Origin: Candidatus Omnitrophota bacterium
GTDB lineage: Bacteria > Omnitrophota > Gorgyraeia > 2-01-FULL-45-10
DNA length: 64,000 bases
Assembly (NCBI GenBank): GCA_041650805.1
Contig: JBAZKM010000001.1
Coordinates: 193,501 to 257,500 of the forward strand
Reading direction: 5' to 3'
In this document: positions 7,614-14,824 of the stretch, piece by piece
Layout of the letters: every line of letters starts with the position of its first letter
How positions within the stretch are numbered: position 1 is the first letter of the stretch
The notes under the pieces: model-generated
What the model was told of the DNA's origin: nothing
Database searches by the model: none
What the model saw: only the letters and a program-made list of their open reading frames with translations
Translations under genes and position numbers: made by a program

Positions 7614-8024
7614 TTAATTCGCTGCTTCCGTTTCGGAAATAACATTCCCCTGTTCGTCGTACTTTCTTATTACCCTCTTCTTTATCGTCTGCGGGGCCGC
7701 GGCCTCTACCTCGGGGACCGTCTCGACCTCTTCCTCATAAGCGGCCTCCTGCCGCCTCTTCGACTCCTGATTGGCGCTGAGCAGGGTCCCGCCTACCGCC
7801 CCGACCCCCGCGCCTATGGCAGCACCTGTGCCTGCTTTACCTGAAGCGCTTCCTATGGCGGCTCCGAGCCCTGCGCCTAAGAGTCCTCCCATAAGAGCTC
7901 CGCCCAACGCGTTACCGGCGCTGTTACCTTCGCTGTCACTGTCGCGGCCGGTCGCTCCGGGACACGGGGCAGCCGACATCGAGATCGTAACGGCAGCTAT
8001 AAGTATCCAGGCAAATATCTTCAT
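7614..8024 (-). CDS. Glycine-zipper protein, exported
   Basis: 136 residues with a signal peptide (about 1-22). One glycine-zipper block (GNALGGALMGGLLGAGLGAA and on to GAGVGAVGGTLL) spans about 37-83, followed by a basic/acidic linker. The C-terminus has KKRVIRKYDEQGNVISETE, matching the tail of the protein at 2521-3222. AAGGAG precedes the ATG and a promoter lies at 8059-8087. It probably sits in the envelope; the partner and role are unknown. Confidence 0.8.
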   Translation of the reverse strand: MKIFAWILIAAVTISMSAAPCPGATGRDSDSEGNSAGNALGGALMGGLLGAGLGAAIGSASGKAGTGAAIGAGVGAVGGTLLSANQESKRRQEAAYEEEVETVPEVEAAAPQTIKKRVIRKYDEQGNVISETEAAN

Positions 8025-8058
8025 ATCAACTCCTTATTAGGGTTTAATACTCTTAATT

Positions 8059-8087
8059 AATATACATGGAAAACCGGGGATTTGCAA
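8059..8087 (-). promoter_or_regulatory. Sigma-70-type promoter for the glycine-zipper gene at 7614
   Basis: TTGCAA, a 17-bp spacer and TATATT on the minus strand, 35 bp before the start codon. Confidence 0.6.
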
Positions 8088-8119
8088 GAAAAATTTACGG
8101 TATGCTGCAGCGGATAGGA

Positions 8120-8485
8120 CTACTTTCTTATGTGCGCGAGGGCTTCCGAGGTCTGCCGTTCGTTCCAGGCCTTTTTGAATTCAGCATGCCTGTCCTTATC
8201 GCATGCCGTCTTGAGAGGCGGCTGGACCGCATCGAGTCCGCATATGCCGGCAGCAAAATTTTTGGAAGGCCTTAATTGATTGCCCGAGATGAGACCTGCC
8301 GTGACGAGAAGTGCCGCAATGACCACGCTTGTGAGCGCTATCCTGGCGGCAGCGACAGGCTTTGTCTTACATTTCATATCTACGCCTGAAACGAGGTTTC
8401 CTGACAGATATTCACCTACTATCTCCAGGGCTTCGCTCTTATTTTCAGCGTCGCTTGTTATCTCTATGACGGTCTTGTATTTCAT
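8120..8485 (-). CDS. Single-span membrane protein, unknown function
   Basis: 121 residues. The N-terminal 35 residues look like a small alpha/beta unit (KYKTVIEITSDAENKSEALEIVGEYLSG), as in short hydrophilic domains that start membrane proteins. One membrane helix follows at about 47-66 (AARIALTSVVIAALLVTAGL). The C-terminal half is polar with two cysteines. I recognise no family. AGGGGAG precedes the ATG and a strong promoter lies at 8513-8541, so it is its own transcription unit. Confidence 0.65.
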   Translation of the reverse strand: MKYKTVIEITSDAENKSEALEIVGEYLSGNLVSGVDMKCKTKPVAAARIALTSVVIAALLVTAGLISGNQLRPSKNFAAGICGLDAVQPPLKTACDKDRHAEFKKAWNERQTSEALAHIRK

Positions 8486-8512
8486 GGACTCTCCCCTGAT
8501 CGAAGCAGTACG

Positions 8513-8541
8513 AGTATATACTATCTTTAAAGGTGTGTCAA
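8513..8541 (-). promoter_or_regulatory. Sigma-70-type promoter (near consensus)
   Basis: TTGACA, a 17-bp spacer and TATACT on the minus strand, 28 bp before the ATG at 8485. The remaining gap up to 8659 is AT-rich and shows no gene. Confidence 0.75.
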
Positions 8542-8659
8542 GGAAAAATATATAACTATTTTATAATCTAACAGAGCCATTTCATCTTCACATTTAAGCA
8601 ATTATAGAAAACTAAATATCGTTACTTTCTTCTAACTGTTAAAGCAAAAAAAATTGGCA

Positions 8660-9436
8660 TCACCTGCACTTAAGTATCTTTACCATAGCCCTGTGGATCC
8701 TGCCGTTCGTAGCCAGGACGTCCTTATCATAATGCGAATAGCGCGTGCCGTCGAATCTCGTGACGATCCCTTTGGCCTCCCTGACTATAAGGCATCCGGC
8801 CGCGCTGTCCCACGGGCGCAGGTCCAGTTCCCAGAAACCGTCAAACCTGCCGCACGCGACATAACAGAGGTCCAGGGCGGCAGACCCGGCCCGCCGTATG
8901 CCCTGGGCACGCATCAGAAAATTCTTAAAATTTTCTATGTTTGTCTCTTTCTTCTCGCGAACACCGTATGAGAACCCTGTGGCAAGAAGAGATCTCCTGA
9001 GGGCCGGGGTCCGCGACGCGGATATTCTCTTCTTATTGAGGAATGACCCTTCATTCTTCACGGCCGTGAAGAGCTCTTCCCTCATCGGATCATACACGAC
9101 ACCGAGTATCACATCCCCCTCCTCTTCCAGGGCGACCGAAACAGAGAAGAAAGGGAAAGAATGGGCAAAGTTGGTGGTGCCGTCAAGCGGGTCGATGACC
9201 CACCTGTACGGCGAACGGCCTATCCTCGGGGGGCCTTCTTCGGAGAGTATCGAGTGGCCGGGGAACGCCTTGCGGACCTTTTTTATTATAAGGTCTTCGG
9301 ACCGCCTGTCGACGTCGGTGACAATATTTATCCTCCCTTTATAGGAGATCTTTCCCGTCCTCCCGACGGACTTTCTTATCATGGCGCCGCTTTCGAGGGC
9401 TGCTTCTGTTGCTATTCTAAGGAATAGATCAGGCAT
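8660..9436 (-). CDS. suhB: Inositol monophosphatase family protein
   Basis: 258 residues covering the whole family fold. The metal-binding motifs are present: ILSEEG (Glu of the first site, near 69), WVIDPLDGTTNFAHSFPFFS (about 79-98), and a C-terminal LRPWDSAAGCLIVREAKG. It should hydrolyse inositol-1-phosphate or a related sugar phosphate using Mg2+. SuhB-like members may also act in transcription; which applies here cannot be told. Its ATG overlaps the end of the flavoprotein gene by 8 bp, so translation may be coupled. Confidence 0.9.
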   Translation of the reverse strand: MPDLFLRIATEAALESGAMIRKSVGRTGKISYKGRINIVTDVDRRSEDLIIKKVRKAFPGHSILSEEGPPRIGRSPYRWVIDPLDGTTNFAHSFPFFSVSVALEEEGDVILGVVYDPMREELFTAVKNEGSFLNKKRISASRTPALRRSLLATGFSYGVREKKETNIENFKNFLMRAQGIRRAGSAALDLCYVACGRFDGFWELDLRPWDSAAGCLIVREAKGIVTRFDGTRYSHYDKDVLATNGRIHRAMVKILKCR

Positions 9437-10016
9437 TGTTTGTTAGTTTGGAGTTAGGAGGAATAAGCTGGTAGCCGAGCCGGAAGGCCCGTTCCAGGAG
9501 GTCTGGCCTCTTATTTATATCACCGGCGTCTTCGATCCTGCCGCAGAAGAGCTCGCCGGCATATTCGGTATCGATCGTCTTGAAGAATACCTTCACGATC
9601 TGTCTCGCATTCTCGAAAAAATCATTCTTATCATAACCGCCCGCGGAAAGGAATATCCCCCGCCTCTTCTTCCCGTCCCGTATCTTCAACATATACTTCT
9701 TGATCCATGCGCACTGGAAACGGTCTATCATCGTCTTCATCTGAGCGCTCAAACTTCCGAAGAATACCGGGGAAGCGAGTATAAGACCGTCCGCCTCTTT
9801 TATCTTGTCATATATGGCACACATGCCATCCCTGATGACACAGGCGCCTGTCTTGCGGCATCCTCCGCACTCCTGACAGGGCTTGAATTCGAGGTCGTTC
9901 AGGACTATCTTCTCTACGGAAGCCCCGGCAGACCCGGCCCCCTCCAGGGCTTTATCGAGAAGGATATCGGTATTGCCGCCTTTGCGCGGGCTGCCGCCTA
10001 TTCCGAGGATCTTCAT
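9429..10016 (-). CDS. Flavodoxin-fold NAD(P)H-dependent FMN oxidoreductase
   Basis: 195 residues. The N-terminus MKILGIGGSPRKGGNTDILL is the FMN-phosphate loop of the NADPH-dependent FMN reductase/iron-sulfur flavoprotein family. A cysteine cluster (CQECGGCRKTGAC, about 47-59) matches the metal-binding segment of some iron-sulfur flavoproteins. LILASPVFFGSLSAQMK is the second flavin loop. The last residues (NSKLTNNA) are written by a 7-bp repeat at 9437-9461. It lies 37 bp after a ferredoxin gene and may exchange electrons with its product. Confidence 0.85.
   Translation of the reverse strand: MKILGIGGSPRKGGNTDILLDKALEGAGSAGASVEKIVLNDLEFKPCQECGGCRKTGACVIRDGMCAIYDKIKEADGLILASPVFFGSLSAQMKTMIDRFQCAWIKKYMLKIRDGKKRRGIFLSAGGYDKNDFFENARQIVKVFFKTIDTEYAGELFCGRIEDAGDINKRPDLLERAFRLGYQLIPPNSKLTNNA
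9437..9461. repeat. 7-bp-period repeat (AACTCCC type) at the end of a CDS
   Basis: Short run of the GTTAGTTTGGAGTTAGGAG class. It encodes the final residues of the flavoprotein and lies directly before the suhB start codon. Other copies are at 17241, 21111, 37531, 43963 and 55348. Confidence 0.65.
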
Positions 10017-10017
10017 T

Positions 10018-10052
10018 ATCGGCTTTCAGCTGTCAGCTTTTGCTGATAGCTC
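10018..10052. repeat. AGCTTTC/AGCTGTC palindromic repeat, short copy
   Basis: CTTTCAGCTGTCAGC and GCTGATAGC arms face each other between the ferredoxin and flavoprotein genes. Same family as 26401, 41463, 43535 and the insert in valS at 47697. Confidence 0.75.
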
Positions 10053-10053
10053 T

Positions 10054-10236
10054 TTATTTCACGATTATAGCGCTGACGGGACATTGCTCGGCGATCTCGC
10101 CGAGGTCGCAGCTTGCGCAGCTGTCACTTATTGCGTGGGCTATATTATCATCCCCTACCTCGAAAACATCGGGGCAATTAGAAGCACAGAGGCCGCATCC
10201 GGTACAGAGTGAATCGTCGATAGTGATCTTCGCCAT
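10054..10236 (-). CDS. Single [4Fe-4S] ferredoxin
   Basis: 60 residues. Cys11, Cys14 and Cys17 plus Cys52 (followed by Pro53) match the ligand set of Thermotoga-type single-cluster ferredoxins, with Cys21 and Cys43 (or Cys40) placed like the structural disulfide pair. It is a small soluble electron carrier. GAAAGGGGAT is upstream of the ATG. The neighbouring flavoprotein gene suggests a shared electron path, which is inference. Confidence 0.92.
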   Translation of the reverse strand: MAKITIDDSLCTGCGLCASNCPDVFEVGDDNIAHAISDSCASCDLGEIAEQCPVSAIIVK

Positions 10237-10248
10237 GTAGATCCCCTT

Positions 10249-10512
10249 TCAATTCCCCTTCTTATCATCTTCGGAAATGCGCAGCCCTACGGTACGGGCT
10301 ATCTCGCGGAACTCTTTATCATTTATCTCGTCGAGCGATTTGCGCAGTTTATTCAACTGTTCGTTGAACTTTATGGCCTTCTCCTGCATCATCTCGTGCG
10401 TCTCGTGTGAGCCTCCGAAAAGACGGAAGTTCTTCCCCCTCGTTATACGCACGTGGCCATCCTTGGAATCGAATCCCAATCCCAGCAAAACCTTCCTGTA
10501 TAGTCGGTTCAC
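10249..10512 (-). CDS. Conserved-looking small protein, unknown function
   Basis: 87 residues from a GTG start. The N-terminus (MNRLYRKVLLGLGFDSKDGH) is followed by a basic, glycine-containing turn and then a long charged helix (about 38-75). No signal peptide or membrane segment. I recognise no family. It lies 12 bp before the ferredoxin gene and 27 bp after the EF-Tu domain II-like gene, so it is probably part of the same transcript. Confidence 0.65.
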   Translation of the reverse strand: MNRLYRKVLLGLGFDSKDGHVRITRGKNFRLFGGSHETHEMMQEKAIKFNEQLNKLRKSLDEINDKEFREIARTVGLRISEDDKKGN

Positions 10513-10539
10513 CTTTCACCCTTCATACTGATATTTATC

Positions 10540-10950
10540 CTACACCCTGTAAACGCTGTCACCTATCCTGACGCGCGATCTTACCAGAAGGCCTATCTCC
10601 TGGGACTTCCTGCCTTCTTCTATAGAAACGTGATCGAGCTGTATGGATAACACCTTCTCTTTAAAATCGGTCGTGTGGCCTTTAAGATATATCTCATCGC
10701 CCACCCTGAGACCGTCTTTCAGGAGCAGTACGGCGGCGGCCTTTACATGCGGAAAATAGTGGGTCACCTCCCCCACCTTCTCCATCGTCGCCTCGGGCCC
10801 GGTCAACGCGGGTTTCTTTGTTTTCTTGACCCTTGACCTTTGACCCTTCGCTTTCCTGACCCTTGACCCTTGACCCTTCGTTTTCTTGACCCTCTTCTTT
10901 ACAACGGTCTTTTTCGGAGTTCTCTTCTTCGCCTTCTTTTTCGTCGCCAT
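10540..10950 (-). CDS. EF-Tu domain II-like protein with repeat-derived basic N-terminus
   Basis: 136 residues from the ATG at 10950, which has GGGGGTG before it (a GTG at 10956 is also possible). The C-terminal 80 residues form a small beta-barrel like domain II of translation factors (GEVTHYFPHVKAAAVLLLKD, LRVGDEIYLKG, VRIGDSVYRV). A paralogue of 82 residues without the extension is at 57650-57898. The N-terminal half (about 55 residues) is almost all Lys, Arg, Gln, Gly, Ser and Val, and positions 10828-10893 that encode much of it are a 7-bp repeat. The function is unknown; a nucleic acid or ribosome contact is possible. Confidence 0.8.
   Translation of the reverse strand: MATKKKAKKRTPKKTVVKKRVKKTKGQGSRVRKAKGQRSRVKKTKKPALTGPEATMEKVGEVTHYFPHVKAAAVLLLKDGLRVGDEIYLKGHTTDFKEKVLSIQLDHVSIEEGRKSQEIGLLVRSRVRIGDSVYRV
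10828..10893. repeat. 7-bp-period repeat (GACCCTT type) inside a CDS
   Basis: Two runs of GACCCTT-like heptamers interrupted by CGCTTTC-like units. They encode a GQGSRVRKAKGQRSRVKKTK-like peptide in the EF-Tu domain II-like protein. Confidence 0.85.
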
Positions 10951-10993
10951 ATTCACCCCCCGATTTTACGACTTATTATATTATCCCCCTTTT

Positions 10994-11632
10994 CTATTTG
11001 CAAGTATTTTTGTGCGTCTTTAACGGGCAGCTGCCGCAGAGAGGTCTCTTCTTGCAGAAATCTTTTCCGGTCCTGACTATAAGCGCGTGATACTCATTGA
11101 AGAGTCCCGCGCGTTTCGGCAGGTTCTCCATGAAGAGCTCCTGCATCTCTTCATATGTCGCGTCTTCGGATACCAGGCCGTGCCTGGTAAAGACCCTCCT
11201 GGTGTAGGCATCTATGACGAAGACCGGTCTCCCGAAGGCATAGAGGAGTATGGAGTCGCACGTCTCGGGACCCACGCCGTTCACCCCCAGGACCTTCCGC
11301 CGTAATTCCGCGGTCCCCGAGCGGGACATCGCGGAGATGCTTCCGCCGTAGTCGGAGGATATAAGGTCGATGAGGTTCTTCAGGCGTCTTGCCTTGATAT
11401 TATAATATCCGGCCGGCCTTATCACCTGCGCGAGAGACGCAGCCGGGGCCTTTTTGATGGCGCGGGGCGAAGAGAGTAGCCCGGCGGCCTTTAGGTTCAA
11501 GATCGCTTTTTCGACGTTCTTCCAGGACGTGTTTTGCGTCAGGACGGCGCCGACCATCATCTCGAGCGGGCCCTCGGCAGGCCACCAATCCTGCGGTCCA
11601 TAGGCAGCGTAGAGCCGCCTGTAGATGGCCAG
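10994..11632 (-). CDS. Endonuclease III-like DNA glycosylase (HhH-GPD, Fe-S)
   Basis: The first ATG is at 11560, but the frame upstream encodes conserved family sequence (LYAAYGPQDWWPAEGPLE) and has no ATG, GTG or TTG back to the stop at 11711. I extend to a CTG at 11632 (212 residues) as the best guess. The helix-hairpin-helix is GVNGVGPETCDSILLY and the catalytic Asp is in VIDAYTRR. The Nth lysine position is not conserved, so it may be a monofunctional glycosylase. A C-terminal C-x5-C-x2-C-x8-C should hold a [4Fe-4S] cluster. It removes damaged or mismatched bases. Confidence 0.85.
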   Translation of the reverse strand: MAIYRRLYAAYGPQDWWPAEGPLEMMVGAVLTQNTSWKNVEKAILNLKAAGLLSSPRAIKKAPAASLAQVIRPAGYYNIKARRLKNLIDLISSDYGGSISAMSRSGTAELRRKVLGVNGVGPETCDSILLYAFGRPVFVIDAYTRRVFTRHGLVSEDATYEEMQELFMENLPKRAGLFNEYHALIVRTGKDFCKKRPLCGSCPLKTHKNTCK

Positions 11633-11658
11633 TAAAATACGCCGCTTATATTTTTTGC

Positions 11659-12690
11659 TTATTTTGTCGTCCCTTTTGCTCTTATCTCGTCTATTGCCAC
11701 CTGCGAGGCCTTACGCACTTTCATGCTTTCGTCCTTTGAAAGGGCTTCCAGGTCAGGGATGAACTCCGGTTTCCCTATCCTGGCGAGCGACTGTATGGCC
11801 GCCAGCCGTATATCGATCACTTCATCGCTCAGGAATTTTTTAAGGGTCGGGATCACTTCATCGGTGCCTATATCCCCCAGGGAAATGACGGCTATTCGCC
11901 TGAGGTCTTTCTCGTCCCTCTCGGCAACCTTCATAAGGTAAGGCACAGAGCTCGGATCGCCGATCTTTCCGAGGGCGATAAGGGCTTCACGCCTGATCTT
12001 TATATTCCTGTCTTCCGAAAGCGTATTGAGTGCCGGTACTGCGGACTTCGTCCCTATATCCTTCAGGGCAACGACTATACAAAGACGCACGTTATCATCG
12101 TATTCGCCCGTCATATTCGAAAGTTTCTCCACTGCCCGTTCTTCTTTTATGTCGCCCAGGCCCTCTATGGCCAGGCACTTTATCCTGAGGTCAGGATCGT
12201 CCGTCAGCTTAAGGAAGACATCGCCGAGCGACGGGTCCTTTATCTCCTGGAGCGAACGTGTTGCCAGATACCTGACTTCGGAGTCGTGGTCCGCAAGGGC
12301 CTCCTTCAGGACCCCGACGGCCCTGCTGTCGCCTATCTTCCCCAGCGCCTTTGCCGATGCCCGGCGTATCTTTACATCGGTATCTTTCATAGTCAGGACC
12401 AGCGCATCGACCGCCATGGGGCTCCTGATATATCCCATGATGTCGATAACGGCTATCCTCTGGCTTACCTTGGCTTCCTTGTTCTTCGCTTCCTCTGCGA
12501 GCGCCGGCACCGCCTTCTCCTTCAGCGAGGTCAACGCGACCGTGGCTTCATGAGCGTATTTCGTATCTTTGAGAAGCTCTATGCTCCTTCTCGCGGTCGA
12601 CTCCGCCCTCAGGTCCGCATCATCGGCATACGCCGGTACCGCGGAAAATATTAAAGCGCTGATCAAAACTATCACCTGACCCTTGCCCAT
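11659..12690 (-). CDS. HEAT-repeat protein, exported
   Basis: 343 residues from the ATG at 12690, chosen because GGAGGGG lies six bases upstream; a TTG at 12714 would put that site inside the gene. A signal peptide (about 1-22, ending AYA) leads to at least eight HEAT/PBS-lyase-type helical repeats of about 31 residues with the pattern (I/V)RR-A-ALGKIGD. These form a curved solenoid that binds other proteins. It follows lpxA after 16 bp. The role is probably a periplasmic scaffold; no partner is evident. Confidence 0.88.
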   Translation of the reverse strand: MGKGQVIVLISALIFSAVPAYADDADLRAESTARRSIELLKDTKYAHEATVALTSLKEKAVPALAEEAKNKEAKVSQRIAVIDIMGYIRSPMAVDALVLTMKDTDVKIRRASAKALGKIGDSRAVGVLKEALADHDSEVRYLATRSLQEIKDPSLGDVFLKLTDDPDLRIKCLAIEGLGDIKEERAVEKLSNMTGEYDDNVRLCIVVALKDIGTKSAVPALNTLSEDRNIKIRREALIALGKIGDPSSVPYLMKVAERDEKDLRRIAVISLGDIGTDEVIPTLKKFLSDEVIDIRLAAIQSLARIGKPEFIPDLEALSKDESMKVRKASQVAIDEIRAKGTTK

Positions 12691-12706
12691 ACGTCCCCTC
12701 CTTTTT

Positions 12707-13504
12707 TTACTCAAAGAACTCCGTATCGCTGTACTTATATTTACATATCCCGCGTTTGGACGTCTGTATAAATTCTATAAGATGGCTTATCTCTTTTGAA
12801 GACGGGAGCTTCTTCATCTCCTCTATCGCCTGCGTCGTGTTCAGCTCGGACTGATAGAGCAATTTAAACGCGTCCTTTATTCTCTTTATCTCTTCTCTCG
12901 GGAATTTTGCCCTCCTCAGCCCTACAAGGTTAACGGAGCGCACGACCGACGGGCCGCGGACCAGCATATAAGGGGGCACGTCCTTATTCACCCCTGTGAA
13001 CCCGCCCACGATGGCAAGCGTTCCTATCCTGCAGAACTGGTGGACGACCACATTACCCGATATGAATACGCCGTCCCCGACAATGACATGGCCTGCCAAA
13101 AGCGCGCAGTTGGCGATGATCACCCGGCTGCCTATATGGCAATCGTGGCCGATATGCGAGACCGCCATGAGATAACAGTCGTCACCTATGACCGTAGGAG
13201 AGTCCTCCTTCGTCCCCCTGTGGATGGTCGCATACTCTCTTATGATATTACGCTTTCCTATGATGAGCCGCGTCTTCAGGCCCTTGTCGAATGTCAGGTC
13301 CTGCGGCGTGTGGCCCAGGACGGCGCCCATGTGTATCTCAGTGCCGTCCCCCACGCTGGTACCGTTCATAACGTGGGCATGCGGCCACACCTTGACGTCC
13401 TTACCAAGTTCGACGTCATCCTCTATTATCGCAAACGGCCCTATATCTACGCCCGGGGCTATCCTGGCCCCTTTGCCGACTATCGCCTTTTCGCTTACGC
13501 TCAT
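12707..13504 (-). CDS. lpxA: Acyl-ACP:UDP-N-acetylglucosamine O-acyltransferase
   Basis: 265 residues. The left-handed beta-helix is shown by hexapeptide repeats through about residue 190, and the C-terminal helical part (VGLRRAKFPREEIKRIKDAF) is typical of LpxA. The catalytic His lies in VSHIGHDCHIG. It performs the first step of lipid A synthesis, so it supports a Gram-negative outer membrane. No lpxC, lpxD, fabZ or lpxB neighbours are present, which departs from the usual cluster. Its ATG overlaps the HAMP gene stop (ATGA). Confidence 0.95.
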   Translation of the reverse strand: MSVSEKAIVGKGARIAPGVDIGPFAIIEDDVELGKDVKVWPHAHVMNGTSVGDGTEIHMGAVLGHTPQDLTFDKGLKTRLIIGKRNIIREYATIHRGTKEDSPTVIGDDCYLMAVSHIGHDCHIGSRVIIANCALLAGHVIVGDGVFISGNVVVHQFCRIGTLAIVGGFTGVNKDVPPYMLVRGPSVVRSVNLVGLRRAKFPREEIKRIKDAFKLLYQSELNTTQAIEEMKKLPSSKEISHLIEFIQTSKRGICKYKYSDTEFFE

Positions 13505-13941
13505 TTTGCACTTCCTTCTATCTTATCCAGCAACTTGTTCAACGCTTCCGCCACCGGCCTTACATCGTCCCTCCTCCTCACCCTTATACGTTTTGAAAAG
13601 TCCCCGCTGTCGGATATCCTCCTTATCTCCCTCTCGAGGCGCTCCATGGGGCCCACGAACCTGTGCGACATCGCGATGCCCCATATCATCAATATAAGGA
13701 AGAGGGGCGGCACGCCTATCAGGAGCACGAAATTTATCTTCTGTATCACCGGGAATAGGTTATATGCGATATATTCCGGTATGCCCAGCTGTTCCGCCAT
13801 CACGTTGAATATCAGGTAATAGAGGCACCCCCCTACGAACAGCACCGGGACGATCATCGACACCATCAGGAGAAAGAGATACCTCAGCTGGACAGGCCCG
13901 CCGGTAAAGAACTTCACCCGTATAAATCTGGTCCTCATCAT
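13501..13941 (-). CDS. HAMP-domain membrane protein without output domain
   Basis: 146 residues. Two membrane helices (about 20-46 and 70-90) are separated by a short loop, then a HAMP linker (FVGPMERLEREIRRISDSGDFSKRIRVRRRDDVRPVAEALNKLLDKIE) ends the protein. There is no kinase, cyclase or chemotaxis domain. It may assemble with another sensor or transmit a membrane signal by itself. Start and stop each overlap a neighbour by four bases, so it is co-translated with the DUF3047 and lpxA genes. Confidence 0.85.
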   Translation of the reverse strand: MMRTRFIRVKFFTGGPVQLRYLFLLMVSMIVPVLFVGGCLYYLIFNVMAEQLGIPEYIAYNLFPVIQKINFVLLIGVPPLFLILMIWGIAMSHRFVGPMERLEREIRRISDSGDFSKRIRVRRRDDVRPVAEALNKLLDKIEGSAK

Positions 13942-14729
13942 CTGGTCCCCCTTTCGCTGGCGAAACCGTCTTCTTTATACCCCAGTTTTATCTCGTCATA
14001 CATCGATTCCGCGCTGGTGAGCGTGTGTTCGGTGTTCGTCATGAAAGCTATAGCCCCGACATTGCGCTCCGGATCCTTCCCGAACGCCTTCCTGTAGTCG
14101 GCCAGTATGTCGCGTTCCTCGCGGCACCAGCCGTCACCCTCACCGGGACCGCTCCTCAATACGACCAGCTTTATGTTCTTTGAATAGGGGCTTGTGCCTG
14201 TAGTGCCCGCCGGGACCGTCTCGGTCCACATATATTCGATGACCTTTGAATTAAGGACGAACGGCGCCAGGAATATCACGTAGACCCTGGCGGCGAAGTC
14301 GTCTTCTTCCGTCGTCTTAAGGCTCTCGGGCAATTTTTTGGCCGGGAATTTATTCACCCTCCACTTCCAGGTGATGATGGGGTTCTTCGTCTTCGCGTCC
14401 ATATTTATCTTATAGTAAAGGGCCGAGGCGGTCGAATCGCTCGTGGCCTTTACATAAGAGAGCGTGCCGTCCTTCTCTACCTTATAAGCCACCTTTCCCC
14501 TGAATACCTTCTCCTCCCACTCCTTTAACTCGTTCTCATCGGAGAACGGGAACCACTTCACCAGGAGCATCTTATATATGAGGGGTATCTCTCTCGCTTT
14601 TTTTATCTCTTCCGGTCCTTTTCCCGGCAGGAAATGCCTGTAGCAGAAAGGCAGGGAGGCGAGCACGGCTAGCAGGATAAATACGGCTATCTTCCAGTAT
14701 CTCTTCTTTGCCAGGCGCCTGTTTTGCAT
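13938..14729 (-). CDS. DUF3047 family protein, membrane-anchored
   Basis: 263 residues. A signal anchor at about 12-31 precedes the DUF3047 region: the phrase ITWKWRVNKFPAKKLPES, then DDFAARVYVIF and TEHTLTSAESMYDEIKLG are characteristic. The fold is predicted as a beta-sandwich; function unknown. First gene of the DUF3047-HAMP-lpxA-HEAT run, with a promoter at 14742-14770. Confidence 0.8.
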   Translation of the reverse strand: MQNRRLAKKRYWKIAVFILLAVLASLPFCYRHFLPGKGPEEIKKAREIPLIYKMLLVKWFPFSDENELKEWEEKVFRGKVAYKVEKDGTLSYVKATSDSTASALYYKINMDAKTKNPIITWKWRVNKFPAKKLPESLKTTEEDDFAARVYVIFLAPFVLNSKVIEYMWTETVPAGTTGTSPYSKNIKLVVLRSGPGEGDGWCREERDILADYRKAFGKDPERNVGAIAFMTNTEHTLTSAESMYDEIKLGYKEDGFASERGTR

Positions 14730-14741
14730 ATATTGGTTAGT

Positions 14742-14770
14742 ATTTTATTGCGGCGCCTGATAAAAGTCAA
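14742..14770 (-). promoter_or_regulatory. Sigma-70-type promoter of the DUF3047-HAMP-lpxA run
   Basis: TTGACT, a 17-bp spacer and TAAAAT on the minus strand, directly after the porin terminator. Confidence 0.65.
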
Positions 14771-14806
14771 TAAAAAACCCCGCCCTTTTTTCAAAGGGCG
14801 GGGTTA
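14771..14806 (-). terminator. Rho-independent terminator of the porin gene
   Basis: A 12-bp GC-rich stem (AACCCCGCCCTT, 14776-14787, with AAGGGCGGGGTT, 14794-14805) is followed on the minus strand by six T residues. It sits 18 bp after the porin stop. Confidence 0.92.
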
Positions 14807-14824
14807 AATACAGCAAATAACTAC

